DNA of 64,000 nucleotides from positions 372,001 to 436,000 of the forward strand of contig NZ_AUHN01000005.1 of assembly GCF_000423205.1 (NCBI RefSeq). The letters are read 5' to 3'. This DNA comes from Jonesia quinghaiensis DSM 15701. GTDB lineage: Bacteria; Actinomycetota; Actinomycetes; Actinomycetales; Cellulomonadaceae. Both the position numbers and the translations under genes were made by a program. The notes under the pieces were generated by a model. The model was not told where the DNA came from, searched no databases, and was given only the letters and a program-made list of their open reading frames with translations. Below are positions 8,604 to 17,513 of the stretch, in pieces (position 1 is the first letter of the stretch; every line of letters begins with the position of its first letter).

Positions 8604-9707
8604 GTGGCCGATAAGCCCGGTGTGACACAACAACAGTCTGTTATTCCACTCTTGCACGCGCTCGCCTCCACTGGCGGGTCAGACCTCCACGTCAAAGTGG
8701 GCTCTGCCCCACGAGTACGGGTCGATGGTCGCTTACGCAAGCTGCAAACCCCTGACCTGACAGACTCTGACACTTGCCGGATGCTCGAAGAGGTATTGCC
8801 TGCCCACCTGTTGGCGGACTTTCTGGAAAGCCACGAGGCCGATTTTGCGTACCACCTACCCGGAGTTGGGCGCTTCCGCGTCAATGCATACCATGCGCGT
8901 GGCATGGTAGGAATTGTCTTTCGCCGAGTCGCAGAACAAGCGATGTCTCTTCACGAACTAGGGCTTCCTGAAGTCGTGGGTGAACTCGCACTAGAACCGC
9001 GCGGGCTTGTGCTCGTCACGGGACCAACAGGGTCAGGTAAATCAACGACCCTCGCCTCCATGGTGGACCTCATCAACACGCTGCGTGAAGTCAACATCGT
9101 CACCATCGAAGACCCCATTGAGGTACTCCACACCGACAAAAAAGCGATTGTCTCCCAGCGTGAAGTACGCCATGACACCGTTGACTTCAACTCCGCGTTG
9201 CGCGGCGCGATGCGCCAAGACCCTGACGTTATTTTGGTCGGTGAGATGCGTGACGCAGAAACTGTGCGCGCCGCACTGCAAGCAGGTGAAACAGGACACC
9301 TCGTGCTCTCAACCCTGCACACCCTCGACGCGGAAGAAACCGTCAACCGGATCGTCGATTTCTTCCCCGCCCACGAGCAAATGCAAGTGCGTATGGCGCT
9401 GGCCCAATCACTCCGGGGCATCGTGTCACAACGATTGGTGCGCCGAGCTGACAATCAAGGCAGGCATGTCGTCGCTGAAGTGTTGATTAACACCGGCCGC
9501 ACCGCCGAAGCCATCGTGGCCCCAGGAAACGGCACGTCTTTGACAGACCTTATTGCTGATGGTGAGTACTACAACATGCAAACCTTCGACCAGCACCTCT
9601 TCGGCTTAGTCCGGGACGGTGTTGTGCGGTACGAGGACGCCTGCACAGTAGCCAGTAATCCCCAAGACCTCACCATCGAACTACGCGGTGCAGGGCTGAT
9701 CGCATAG
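8604..9707 (+). CDS. pilT: Type IV pilus retraction ATPase PilT
   Basis: A 367-residue hexameric ATPase of the PilT/GspE superfamily, which depolymerises type IV pili from the cytoplasmic membrane face. An N-terminal PAS-like domain (GSDLHVKVGSAPRVRVDG, residues 25-43) is followed by Walker A GPTGSGKST (140-148), the Asp box TIEDPIEV (167-174), Walker B DVILVGEMRD (208-217) and the His box GHLVLSTLHT (231-240). These are the features of PilT rather than the assembly ATPase PilB, which has a longer N-terminus and a zinc site. It starts at GTG 8604 with AAGGA about 12 nt upstream. No pilB, pilC or pilin gene is in the window, so its partners are elsewhere or it has been recruited for another use. 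Confidence 0.88.
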   Translation: MADKPGVTQQQSVIPLLHALASTGGSDLHVKVGSAPRVRVDGRLRKLQTPDLTDSDTCRMLEEVLPAHLLADFLESHEADFAYHLPGVGRFRVNAYHARGMVGIVFRRVAEQAMSLHELGLPEVVGELALEPRGLVLVTGPTGSGKSTTLASMVDLINTLREVNIVTIEDPIEVLHTDKKAIVSQREVRHDTVDFNSALRGAMRQDPDVILVGEMRDAETVRAALQAGETGHLVLSTLHTLDAEETVNRIVDFFPAHEQMQVRMALAQSLRGIVSQRLVRRADNQGRHVVAEVLINTGRTAEAIVAPGNGTSLTDLIADGEYYNMQTFDQHLFGLVRDGVVRYEDACTVASNPQDLTIELRGAGLIA

Positions 9708-9718
9708 TTCCCACGGGC

Positions 9719-10321
9719 TTACTGGTCATCCGGCAGGCCTAACCAGCTGTACCACCCTGAGTGCAATACCAACCAGGCAATGAGTCCGTACCCTGCTTGA
9801 GCGGGGTATGGGCCAGCATTGACTGCAAGATCGGAATACCACTGGTCGTGCCCCACAAGTGGGGTGTAAGTGTCCACGTAGGGCACGCGCCGCCGGTCAG
9901 CGACGTCAGCGTAAGCGTGAGACAACTCCTGAACATGTTCGTTGAGTTCAGGCACAGTGGGCGGTGGGCCCACAACAAAAGTTTTGACTTTGTGTTGGTC
10001 AGCGAGGTCAAGAATGTTCGCCAAGTTCAGACGAGACCGGGCAACCGACAACCCTGCCGTGATGTCCGCGATTCCTAACCCAATGACTAACCGATGATCA
10101 ACATCGGGATCACTTGATGCACGGCGAGCGAACTCGCCTTCCCAACGGGCTGACATTTCGGTGGTTGTTTCACCAGGCACAGCCAAGGGAAAAGCCATCG
10201 TCGTGACGCCAGCGTCGGTACGAGCCATCACCCGTCCTAGCCACCCCAGACCTTTGGGGTCGCCGACGCCTGCGACCAATTCATCACCGATGATCGCGAT
10301 TCGCAGCTGTGTTTCTGACAC
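9719..10321 (-). CDS. SGNH/GDSL-fold protein lacking the catalytic serine and histidine
   Basis: A 200-residue flavodoxin-like protein aligning with actinobacterial GDSL-type esterases. Block I reads IGDELVAGVGD, so the nucleophile Ser of GDS(L) is Glu. Block III would be VIGLGIADI, without the usual Asn. Block V, normally DxxHP, reads AGPYPAQAGYGL, so the His position is Tyr. The overall scaffold (PLAVPGETT, VGPPPTVPELN, VPYVDTYTPLVGH) is intact, so the fold is kept but serine-esterase activity is unlikely. GTG 10321 is chosen because AAGGA lies exactly 6 nt upstream; the GTG two codons earlier abuts that site. There is no signal peptide. It lies downstream of kgd but is separated from it by a terminator. 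Confidence 0.75.
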   Translation of the reverse strand: MSETQLRIAIIGDELVAGVGDPKGLGWLGRVMARTDAGVTTMAFPLAVPGETTTEMSARWEGEFARRASSDPDVDHRLVIGLGIADITAGLSVARSRLNLANILDLADQHKVKTFVVGPPPTVPELNEHVQELSHAYADVADRRRVPYVDTYTPLVGHDQWYSDLAVNAGPYPAQAGYGLIAWLVLHSGWYSWLGLPDDQ

Positions 10322-10356
10322 GCGCACTCCTTGCCTGCGTTGAGTTCCTACACCAA

Positions 10357-10390
10357 CCCTAAGCGCCGGTGGGCGAATCGGCGCTTAGGG
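10357..10390 (-). terminator. Terminator downstream of kgd
   Basis: Perfect 12-bp inverted repeat CCCTAAGCGCCG (10357-10368) with its complement at 10379-10390 and a 10-base loop, 42 bp past the kgd stop on the minus strand. Confidence 0.75.
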
Positions 10391-10431
10391 CAGCGTATGG
10401 TGTCGCTCAATCCACCGGCATCAGCACAGAA

Positions 10432-13400
10432 TCACATACCGACAGCGCGGGCAACCAGGTCTTCTTGTTCCTGTTTGTGAACCTTTGCAGCTCCCACCGC
10501 TGGTGAGGCAGATGCTGCGCGAGCAACAACCTGAAGGTTGCGCCCCTCAACCATGTTTGGCAGATGCAATGCCAAGAACGGCCAAGCGCCTTGGTTTTCA
10601 GGTTCCTCTTGAGCCCACACAATGTCGGCGTTGCCAAAAGGCTCCAACGCATCGTGCAATCCCTGTGCGTCAAGCGGGTACAACTGCTCAAGGCGAACAA
10701 ACGCCGTTGAGGTAATCCCTTCGCGCTGCGCGTAGGCGACAAGGTCGTGGTAGACCTTCCCCGTGCACAGCACAACCCGGTTCACTGCGTCACCCGATGC
10801 AACCCGTGCAGCAGCTGCGTCATCTCCGATAACAGGCTGGAACGTGCCTGTTGTGAAATCACCGGGGTCTGAGGCAGCAGCCTTGAGCCGCAACATTGAC
10901 TTCGGAGTCATCACCACAAGTGGACGGCGGGGGCGAACATACGCTTGACGGCGCAACAAGTGGAAGTACTGAGCAGGTGTTGACGGGTAAGCGATCGTCA
11001 TGTTGTCTTCAGCACACAACTGCAAGAACCGTTCCACACGAGCCGACGAGTGGTCTGGACCCTGACCCTCAAACCCGTGGGGGAGGAGCAACACCACTGA
11101 GGAGTGTTGTGACCACTTTTGCTCAGCGGAAGAGATGAACTCGTCAATGACGGTCTGCGCGCCATTCACAAAGTCACCAAACTGCGCTTCCCACAGCACC
11201 AGTGCGTCAGGGCGTTCAACAGAGTAACCGTACTCAAATCCGAGGCACGCGTACTCCGACAGTGAAGAGTCGTATACCCAGAACTTTGCTTGGTCCGCAG
11301 AGAGATACAGCAGTGGTGTCCACTCGGCACCGGTGTTGCGGTCATGCAGGACCGCGTGCCGTTGCACAAAAGTGCCGCGCCGAGAATCTTGCCCAGCAAG
11401 GCGCACAGGGGTGCCTTCCATGAGCAGGGAACCAAACGCGAGGATCTCCGCGTAACCCCAGTCAATACCACCGTCAGAGACCATCTTGTGGCGCTTGTCG
11501 AGCAGTTGACGCAGTTTGGTGTGCACCGTGAACCCAGCGGGTGGGCTAATGTGCGCTTCGCCGATGCGGGTCAGCACACTCTGCGGAACCGCGGTTTGCC
11601 ACCCGACCATCGTTCCGGCATCTTCACGCTGGGATTCAGGACGTTCCAGACCAGCGACCGGTTCCGTTTCAGCTGGTGGGAGGAACCCGCCTTCGCGGGT
11701 TTCAGTGAATACCCGCTCCAACTGGTTTTGGTAGTCCTGCAGGGCCTCTGCAGCCTCATCGTCAGAGATATCACCACGTGACACCAAGGTTTCGGTATAC
11801 AACTTACGCACCGACCGCTTGGCCTCGATGAGGTTATACATCAGTGGCTGGGTCATCGATGGGTCATCACCCTCGTTGTGACCGCGACGCCGGTAGCAGA
11901 CCATGTCAATAATGACGTCACGGTTGAACCGCTCACGGTACTCAAACGCAAGGCGAGCAACCCGCACTACTGCTTCAGGGTCATCCCCATTGACATGGAA
12001 AATAGGAACTTGGTAGCCCTTAGCCACATCGGTGGCGTAGTGGGTTGACCGGGAGTTTGATGGCCCGGTGGTGAAGCCCACCTGGTTGTTGATGATCAGG
12101 TGGATGGTGCCACCAGTGCGGTAACCACGCAGTTGTGACAGGTTCAGCACTTCCATCACAACGCCTTGTCCGGCAAATGCGGCATCACCGTGAACAAGTA
12201 TTGGAAGGACAGAGAACCCGTCCCCACCAAGGTCGATGCGGTCCTGCTTGGCCCGCACAATCCCTTCTAGGACAGGGTCAACAGCTTCAAGGTGTGAAGG
12301 GTTTGCAGCCAAAGAGACCTTGGTTTTGGCGCCGTTTTCTGCGGTGAAGGTTCCTTCAGTGCCAAGGTGGTATTTCACGTCACCAGAGCCCTGGTACGTG
12401 CGCTGGTCAAGGTTGCCTTCAAATTCTGCGAAGATCTGCCCATAACTCTTCCCAGCGATATTCGCTAAGACGTTGAGGCGTCCACGGTGTGCCATCCCAA
12501 TCGACACTTCGTCCAGCCCACCTTCAGCGGCGCCAGACAAAATTGCGTCGAGCATCGGGATGATAGATTCCCCGCCCTCCAGCGAGAAACGCTTTTGACC
12601 CACAAACTTGGTTTGCAGGAACGTCTCAAACGCTTCAGCAGCGTTCAAGCGCCGCAGAATCCGCAATTGTTCTTCACGGGGGGTGCGCTCGTAAGGGTTT
12701 TCCAAGCGTTCCTGGAACCAGGTCCGCTGTTCACGGTCCCCAATGTGCATGTACTCAATACCTACGGTCCGGCAATAAGAGTCACGCAAAATACCTAAGA
12801 TGTCACGCAGGGTCATCTTTGACTTGCCCGCAAACCCGTGAACGGGGAAGGTCCGGTCCAAGTCCCACAGAGTCAGTCCGTGCGTTTGAATGTCAAGGTC
12901 AGTGTGACGCCGTTGCCGGTACGCCAACGGGTCAGTGTCAGCCATGAAGTGCCCGCGTGAACGGTACGAGTGGATCAGCTCTGCGATGCGTGCTGGTTTT
13001 TGAGCCTCAGCATCCGCATCAACAGTGTTGTCGCGTACCCAGCGCACAGGCTCATAAGGAATACGCAGAGCCTGGAAAACACGGTCGTAAAAACCGTCCT
13101 GACCGATGAGTTTATTGTTGATGATCCGCAGGAAGTCACCCGATTGGGCTCCTTGGATGATGCGGTGATCGTAGGTTGACGTCAGGGTCAAGACCTTGGA
13201 CACACCCATGAGGGCCAAGCGCTCTGTGGAAGCCCCAGCGAACTCTGCCGGGTAGTCCATGGCGCCGACACCAACAATGGCGCCCTGCCCCTTCATCAAA
13301 CGAGGCACCGAGTGTACTGTCCCAATGGTTCCAGGGTTCGTCAAGGATACGGTGACGCCTTGGAAATCGGGCACCCCTAGTTTGCCTTGGCGGGCGCGCC

Positions 13401-14283
13401 GCACGACGTCTTCGTAGGCCTCGACAAACTGGGCAAAGTCCATGGTGTCCGCTTTTTTAATTGCGGGCACTAACAATTGGCGGGAACCGTCGGGTTTTTG
13501 AATATCAATAGCCAACCCAAGGTTGACATGAGTGGGGTAAACAGCAGCTGGTTTACCTTCTTGTTCGACATAGCCGGCGTTCATTGCTGGCATTTCCGCA
13601 AGGGCTTCGACCAGCGCGAAACCGATGAGGTGAGTGAACGAAACCTTCCCACCACGGGTACGAACGAGGTGGTTGTTGATGACAATTCTGTTGTCGACCA
13701 TCAACTTTGCGGGAATGGCTCGCACTGAGGTCGCTGTTGGCACCTCAAGGCTGGTTTCCATGTTTTTGATGAGTCGCGCAGCGGGGCCTTTGAGCCGCTC
13801 AATATTGTCTGGCGCGTCGTCATCAACGACGTGGGAGGAGCGTTTCGCTTGAGCTGCGTAGGGTGCGGTTGCGGGTTGCGCAGTTGCGACGGGTAGAGCA
13901 GCCGCCGATGCTTGCTCTTCGTGTGCCTGTGGCGTCCGGTTCCCGGTGGGTGCAGGGCTTGTGGCGCTAGGTTGGCTGGGAGTCTGCGCTGGAGGGGTCG
14001 CAGAGGTGGGCTCGTGTGTGGTGGTCACGCTGGCTGCCTTGGAGGGTTGGGGTGGTGCGGGGGGTTGTTCTTGGGGCTTTTGAGGTTCTTTGGTTTCTTG
14101 AGGCGCGGGAGTGCCGCTGTCTGTGAAGTACTCACGCCATTCGGGGGCGACTGAGTCCGCGTCACGCAGATATTGCTCGCGAATTTCGTCCACGAGCCAC
14201 TCGTTTGCACCAAACACCGCGCTCGCCGTGCCGATCGACTTTGACTCAGCATTGGAGGACACTTTGGGATCGCCCACTTTCAC
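10432..14283 (-). CDS. kgd: Multifunctional 2-oxoglutarate decarboxylase/dehydrogenase E1-E2 fusion (Kgd/SucA)
   Basis: A 1283-residue actinobacterial Kgd. The N-terminal segment (NEWLVDEIREQYLRDADSV) is the E1o helper helix. A Pro/Gln/Ala-rich linker follows to about residue 150, then an E2-type succinyltransferase core (SLTNPGTIGTVHSVPRLMKGQG, then DHRIIQGAQSGDFL), and finally the thiamine-diphosphate E1 domain (GMAHRGRLNVLANI, GDAAFAGQGVVMEVLNLS, NNQVGFTT). The E2-like DHRxxDG motif reads DHRIIQG, as in other Kgd proteins. The enzyme feeds the TCA cycle, joining lipoamide dehydrogenase and a separate lipoyl E2. Carboligase and decarboxylase side activities are known for the family. GTG 14283 has GGCGGA about 9 nt upstream. 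It is monocistronic, with hairpins before and after. Confidence 0.93.
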   Translation of the reverse strand: MKVGDPKVSSNAESKSIGTASAVFGANEWLVDEIREQYLRDADSVAPEWREYFTDSGTPAPQETKEPQKPQEQPPAPPQPSKAASVTTTHEPTSATPPAQTPSQPSATSPAPTGNRTPQAHEEQASAAALPVATAQPATAPYAAQAKRSSHVVDDDAPDNIERLKGPAARLIKNMETSLEVPTATSVRAIPAKLMVDNRIVINNHLVRTRGGKVSFTHLIGFALVEALAEMPAMNAGYVEQEGKPAAVYPTHVNLGLAIDIQKPDGSRQLLVPAIKKADTMDFAQFVEAYEDVVRRARQGKLGVPDFQGVTVSLTNPGTIGTVHSVPRLMKGQGAIVGVGAMDYPAEFAGASTERLALMGVSKVLTLTSTYDHRIIQGAQSGDFLRIINNKLIGQDGFYDRVFQALRIPYEPVRWVRDNTVDADAEAQKPARIAELIHSYRSRGHFMADTDPLAYRQRRHTDLDIQTHGLTLWDLDRTFPVHGFAGKSKMTLRDILGILRDSYCRTVGIEYMHIGDREQRTWFQERLENPYERTPREEQLRILRRLNAAEAFETFLQTKFVGQKRFSLEGGESIIPMLDAILSGAAEGGLDEVSIGMAHRGRLNVLANIAGKSYGQIFAEFEGNLDQRTYQGSGDVKYHLGTEGTFTAENGAKTKVSLAANPSHLEAVDPVLEGIVRAKQDRIDLGGDGFSVLPILVHGDAAFAGQGVVMEVLNLSQLRGYRTGGTIHLIINNQVGFTTGPSNSRSTHYATDVAKGYQVPIFHVNGDDPEAVVRVARLAFEYRERFNRDVIIDMVCYRRRGHNEGDDPSMTQPLMYNLIEAKRSVRKLYTETLVSRGDISDDEAAEALQDYQNQLERVFTETREGGFLPPAETEPVAGLERPESQREDAGTMVGWQTAVPQSVLTRIGEAHISPPAGFTVHTKLRQLLDKRHKMVSDGGIDWGYAEILAFGSLLMEGTPVRLAGQDSRRGTFVQRHAVLHDRNTGAEWTPLLYLSADQAKFWVYDSSLSEYACLGFEYGYSVERPDALVLWEAQFGDFVNGAQTVIDEFISSAEQKWSQHSSVVLLLPHGFEGQGPDHSSARVERFLQLCAEDNMTIAYPSTPAQYFHLLRRQAYVRPRRPLVVMTPKSMLRLKAAASDPGDFTTGTFQPVIGDDAAAARVASGDAVNRVVLCTGKVYHDLVAYAQREGITSTAFVRLEQLYPLDAQGLHDALEPFGNADIVWAQEEPENQGAWPFLALHLPNMVEGRNLQVVARAASASPAVGAAKVHKQEQEDLVARAVGM

Positions 14284-14620
14284 ACTTTATTTCCGCCGGG
14301 TGAGGCGGCTACCACTACCAAGGTTAGGGCCTAAGACCTAGATCGTCTGTGACGCATCAGGGGGTGGACAAGGTGTGTTGCTGGCCTTGTTGCGTGTGCG
14401 TGTCTCGGGGGTAAAGCGCTTCTCATGGGAGGCTTTGTGGTCGTTAAAGTTCGTCTTGTGATGTTCGGCATGTGGCCGATGTTGGGTGGAGAAGTAAGGG
14501 GCGCTGTTTACCCTCACGCCTGTTCGCTTCAAGCGAACAGGCGTGAGGGGGAAAGAATCGTCCACATGGTGGACGGTTTGGTGCTGGGGGAGTGGTTAAC
14601 GAGGCGTCGATTCGCCGTGG
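14284..14620. other. Intergenic region upstream of kgd
   Basis: A 337-bp gene-free stretch. It holds the presumed kgd promoter (minus strand, next to 14284) and the terminator of the ABC exporter operon at 14511-14549. The stretch 14340-14500 has no convincing ORF, and no standard promoter hexamer pair could be assigned. Confidence 0.5.
14511..14549 (-). terminator. Terminator of the ABC exporter operon
   Basis: Perfect 19-bp inverted repeat (14511-14529 and 14531-14549; the physical loop is around TTCAA). It lies about 70 bp beyond the stop of the minus-strand ABC permease gene. Confidence 0.8.
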
Positions 14621-15433
14621 CTAGGAGATGTCGCGCGCAAGCGAGGTCATCCGTCCGACGACAGCAAACACCACGGTGTAGGCCAAGAGGATCACGACGC
14701 CTTGCCACATCGGGAGCAGAGAGGCCCCGACCGTATTAAAGAAGCTTCCGCCAGCAATTGAGTCACCAGCGGCGCCGGGAAGGTACTGCGTAATGTTTTG
14801 GCCCCAGGAAAAACGTGGCAGAACAATGCGGAGGATTGGTTCAAGGAACTGCGTGAACACGAGCAGGACAACGATGGCAGTTATTTGGTTGGTCAGTAGT
14901 GCGCCGAGAGCTACGCCAGTGATGAGCCAGAGCGTCAAAGCCAGCACCGAGCGGCCAATGATTTCCCACGTACCAACCGTGGTCAGCAAGGGATCTATCC
15001 CTGTCATGGCAAATACTGCGCCACCAAAGGCAACGCAACTCGCTGTACCAATAAGCCCATACATCAATCCCATGGGTAGGGCGGAGATGAGCTTTGCGCC
15101 CAGTAGTTGGGTGCGGTTGGGGACAGCAAGAAGAGTGTCAGTAATCGTTTTATGGCGGAATTCGCCACCAAAAGACATCACGCCAATGATCGCTGGGAAA
15201 ACATACCCAAAGGACACGGCTGTTGTGTAAACGGAGGCGACTTTTTGCTCGTCTGGCAGTATGGCCAGTGGTGCGTCTGAGGTTCCGAGGCCAGCAGATT
15301 CGCCGAGGCCAAACATTGCAGCGAGCATTGTGGCAGTCAGGCCCATGTAGGCGGCCATGACGATGAGCAGTACCCACCACATGCGTGTTGAAAAGAGTTT
15401 GCGGTACTCGCTGGTCACTACGGCAATCATCAC
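14621..15433 (-). CDS. ABC-2 type exporter permease
   Basis: A 270-residue membrane protein with six hydrophobic helices, starting with SEYRKLFSTRMWWVLL, the typical opening of ABC-2 permeases, and containing an FGGEFRHKTITDTLLAVP segment, the coupling motif of this family. It should pair with the ATPase encoded immediately upstream, whose stop overlaps this ATG by four bases. The substrate cannot be read from sequence; this class exports antibiotics, lipids or peptides. Its place after a two-component system suggests signal-controlled export or detoxification. Confidence 0.85.
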   Translation of the reverse strand: MMIAVVTSEYRKLFSTRMWWVLLIVMAAYMGLTATMLAAMFGLGESAGLGTSDAPLAILPDEQKVASVYTTAVSFGYVFPAIIGVMSFGGEFRHKTITDTLLAVPNRTQLLGAKLISALPMGLMYGLIGTASCVAFGGAVFAMTGIDPLLTTVGTWEIIGRSVLALTLWLITGVALGALLTNQITAIVVLLVFTQFLEPILRIVLPRFSWGQNITQYLPGAAGDSIAGGSFFNTVGASLLPMWQGVVILLAYTVVFAVVGRMTSLARDIS

Positions 15434-16344
15434 GCCACTCCTTCAGTGAGTCGCAAGAAGACATCTTCTAAGGACTCGGTGAGATCCATTAATTCGTGCA
15501 GCATGATGCCCGCGACAAAACATGCCTCCCCGACTTCTTGGGGGTTTGTGCCTTCAAAAACCACTGCATGGGTGGATTCGTGAACGGGTTGCTCGGACAC
15601 GATGGACCAGCCGTTGTGCTGGGTGATTCGGCGGAGTTTCTCCACATCTGGAGTGATGACTTGAACTCGTGGAACGGACAGTGCGTGCAAGTCGCCCACG
15701 GGCGATTGGTGGCGTAGTCGCCCTCGGGAGATCACCACAACTTCATCAACGGAGTGTTGAACTTCGGACAGCATGTGGGAGGAAACAAGGACTGTTTTGC
15801 CATGTGCGGCGAGATCGCGAAGGAATCCGCGTAGCCAGCGAATGCCAGCTGGGTCAAGTCCATTGGCTGGTTCGTCGAGCAGGAGATAGTCCGGGTCGCC
15901 GAGAAGAGCTGTTGCTAAGGCAAGGCGTTGACGCATGCCGAGTGAAAACTGTCCGATTCGCTGGTTCATGGCGTCTTGCAAACCGACGAGGGCAATGAGT
16001 TCGCGGCACCGATCGTCGGTTGCACCGGCCAGTGGTGCGTAACTGCGCAAATGGTGAAAAGCGGTGCGGCCGGGGTGGAAACTTGTCGCCTCCAACGAGG
16101 CTCCGACGGTTGCTAAGGGTGTGGTGAGTTCTTTGTAGGGGGTGCCGGCGAATGTCGCCTCGCCCGAAGTTGCCGAAACTAGTCCGAGCAGGATGCGCAG
16201 GGTTGTGGTTTTGCCTGAACCGTTAGGACCGAGAAACCCGGTGACTTTGCCTGCGGGTACGGTAAATGAGAGGTCATCGACCGCGAGGGCCGATCCGAAC
16301 TGTTTGGTGACATGCGAAATGGTGATGTCGGTTGGTTGGGCCAT
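15430..16344 (-). CDS. ABC transporter ATP-binding protein (CcmA/DrrA-like)
   Basis: A 304-residue ATPase with Walker A GPNGSGKTTTLR, the Q-loop region, the signature LSLG-type FSLGMRQRLALA and Walker B YLLLDEPANGLDP, plus the C-terminal extension common in DrrA-type exporters. ATG 16344 (MAQPTDITISHVTKQF) is chosen because it begins at the conserved domain edge. The frame continues another 41 codons upstream into the kinase gene with non-conserved residues. It is coupled to the permease gene by a 4-bp overlap. The 26-bp gap to the kinase contains AGAAC twice in direct orientation, a possible regulator site. Confidence 0.88.
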   Translation of the reverse strand: MAQPTDITISHVTKQFGSALAVDDLSFTVPAGKVTGFLGPNGSGKTTTLRILLGLVSATSGEATFAGTPYKELTTPLATVGASLEATSFHPGRTAFHHLRSYAPLAGATDDRCRELIALVGLQDAMNQRIGQFSLGMRQRLALATALLGDPDYLLLDEPANGLDPAGIRWLRGFLRDLAAHGKTVLVSSHMLSEVQHSVDEVVVISRGRLRHQSPVGDLHALSVPRVQVITPDVEKLRRITQHNGWSIVSEQPVHESTHAVVFEGTNPQEVGEACFVAGIMLHELMDLTESLEDVFLRLTEGVA

Positions 16345-16370
16345 GCCGTCATCATATAGTTCTAGTGGTT

Positions 16371-17438
16371 CTATAACAAGGGGTTTTTTGGGATCCTGAC
16401 TTGGATGTGTGCACCGCGTTGAGATTCCAACGCCCGAACGGCGCCGCCGTGGAGATCCACGGCCCATCGAACGATCGCTAGCCCGATGCCTGTTCCCCCG
16501 GATGTTGGGTGATTTACGCTCCGTGAGTTCGGGCCGCCGCGGGCGAACCGCTGGAAGATTCGTTCGCGGTCCTCCACTGCGATGCCTGGACCTTCATCAA
16601 GGAAATCGAAAATGATACTGTCCGCATCTTCGCGTGCTCTTACAGTCACCGTACCGCCATAGGGAGAGTGACGAATAGCGTTCTGAACAAGATTCGTGAC
16701 AATCTGGCGCAGTCTTTCCGGGTCTGACGTAATAACGAGATCCCCAGGGTCCACATCAACGACAAATTCCAGTTGCTTTCCAGCCTCCAGCATTGTGAGC
16801 GCGCCGACGGCGTCTTCGAGAAAATCACCAACCTCAAACTCTGACGATCGCAGTTCAGCAGCGCCTGCTTCAATGCGTGAAAGGTCCAACAGGTAAGAAA
16901 TTAGCCGTGACAAGCGTTCCGTCTGGGTGAGGGCTGTATTTAATGTCGCGGGTGTGGGTTCAACGACACCATCAACCAGGTTCTCCAATTGTGCGTGCAA
17001 TGCCGCAACCGGGGTGCGCAACTCATGGGATACATTCGCTATGACGTCTCGGCGAATCTGGTCCGAGGACGCAATCTCCTCCACCATGGCGTTAAACGCC
17101 GTAGCAAGTTGCCCCACTTCATCGTGGCTTGTCGCCCTAACCCGTTGGGAATAATCACCTTCGGCCATTGCACTGACAGCAGCAGTCATCTCCCGCAGAG
17201 GCGAAGTCATGCCGCGAGAGATGAGGAGCGTGAAAGACAATGAAAAAATGATGGCCAAGGGGAAGGTTTTGGTGGGGCCCAAACTGTTACGTAAACCCAG
17301 CCAGGTGATCACGGCCGCTAATAGCACGGACACCACCACAATGACTGAGAGTTTGACCTTCAGCGATCGCGCTCGATCCAGCGGGCGGACATCGGGAATC
17401 GTTGCACGCAGCCGTGGGTGCTGGCGATTGTCAGACAA
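16371..17438 (-). CDS. Two-component sensor histidine kinase
   Basis: A 355-residue membrane kinase. Two transmembrane helices (about 27-48 and 60-75) are separated by only about eleven residues, so there is almost no extracellular sensor. A HAMP segment (MTSPLREMTAAV) follows, then the HisKA box with phosphoacceptor His138 (NVSHELRTPVAAL), N box (TNLVQNAIRHSP), G1 (DEGPGIA) and G2 (GGTGIGLAIV). The start is TTG 17438 with GAGG 8 nt upstream. It is transcribed with the response regulator upstream (75-bp gap) and the ABC exporter downstream (26-bp gap). This arrangement suggests that the exporter is both target and perhaps co-sensor of the kinase. Confidence 0.87.
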   Translation of the reverse strand: MSDNRQHPRLRATIPDVRPLDRARSLKVKLSVIVVVSVLLAAVITWLGLRNSLGPTKTFPLAIIFSLSFTLLISRGMTSPLREMTAAVSAMAEGDYSQRVRATSHDEVGQLATAFNAMVEEIASSDQIRRDVIANVSHELRTPVAALHAQLENLVDGVVEPTPATLNTALTQTERLSRLISYLLDLSRIEAGAAELRSSEFEVGDFLEDAVGALTMLEAGKQLEFVVDVDPGDLVITSDPERLRQIVTNLVQNAIRHSPYGGTVTVRAREDADSIIFDFLDEGPGIAVEDRERIFQRFARGGPNSRSVNHPTSGGTGIGLAIVRWAVDLHGGAVRALESQRGAHIQVRIPKNPLL

Positions 17439-17513
17439 AAGGGGTACCTCAGATCGCGGGAACGTATCGCGGGTTTGTTAAGACGGGAGACATACGCGCC
17501 GTAGCGCCTTGTC

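Noticed and set aside
8604-9707. Assignment as TadA/GspE secretion ATPase
   Set aside because: The protein has the short N-terminal domain and motif set of PilT, without the long N-terminal region of assembly ATPases.
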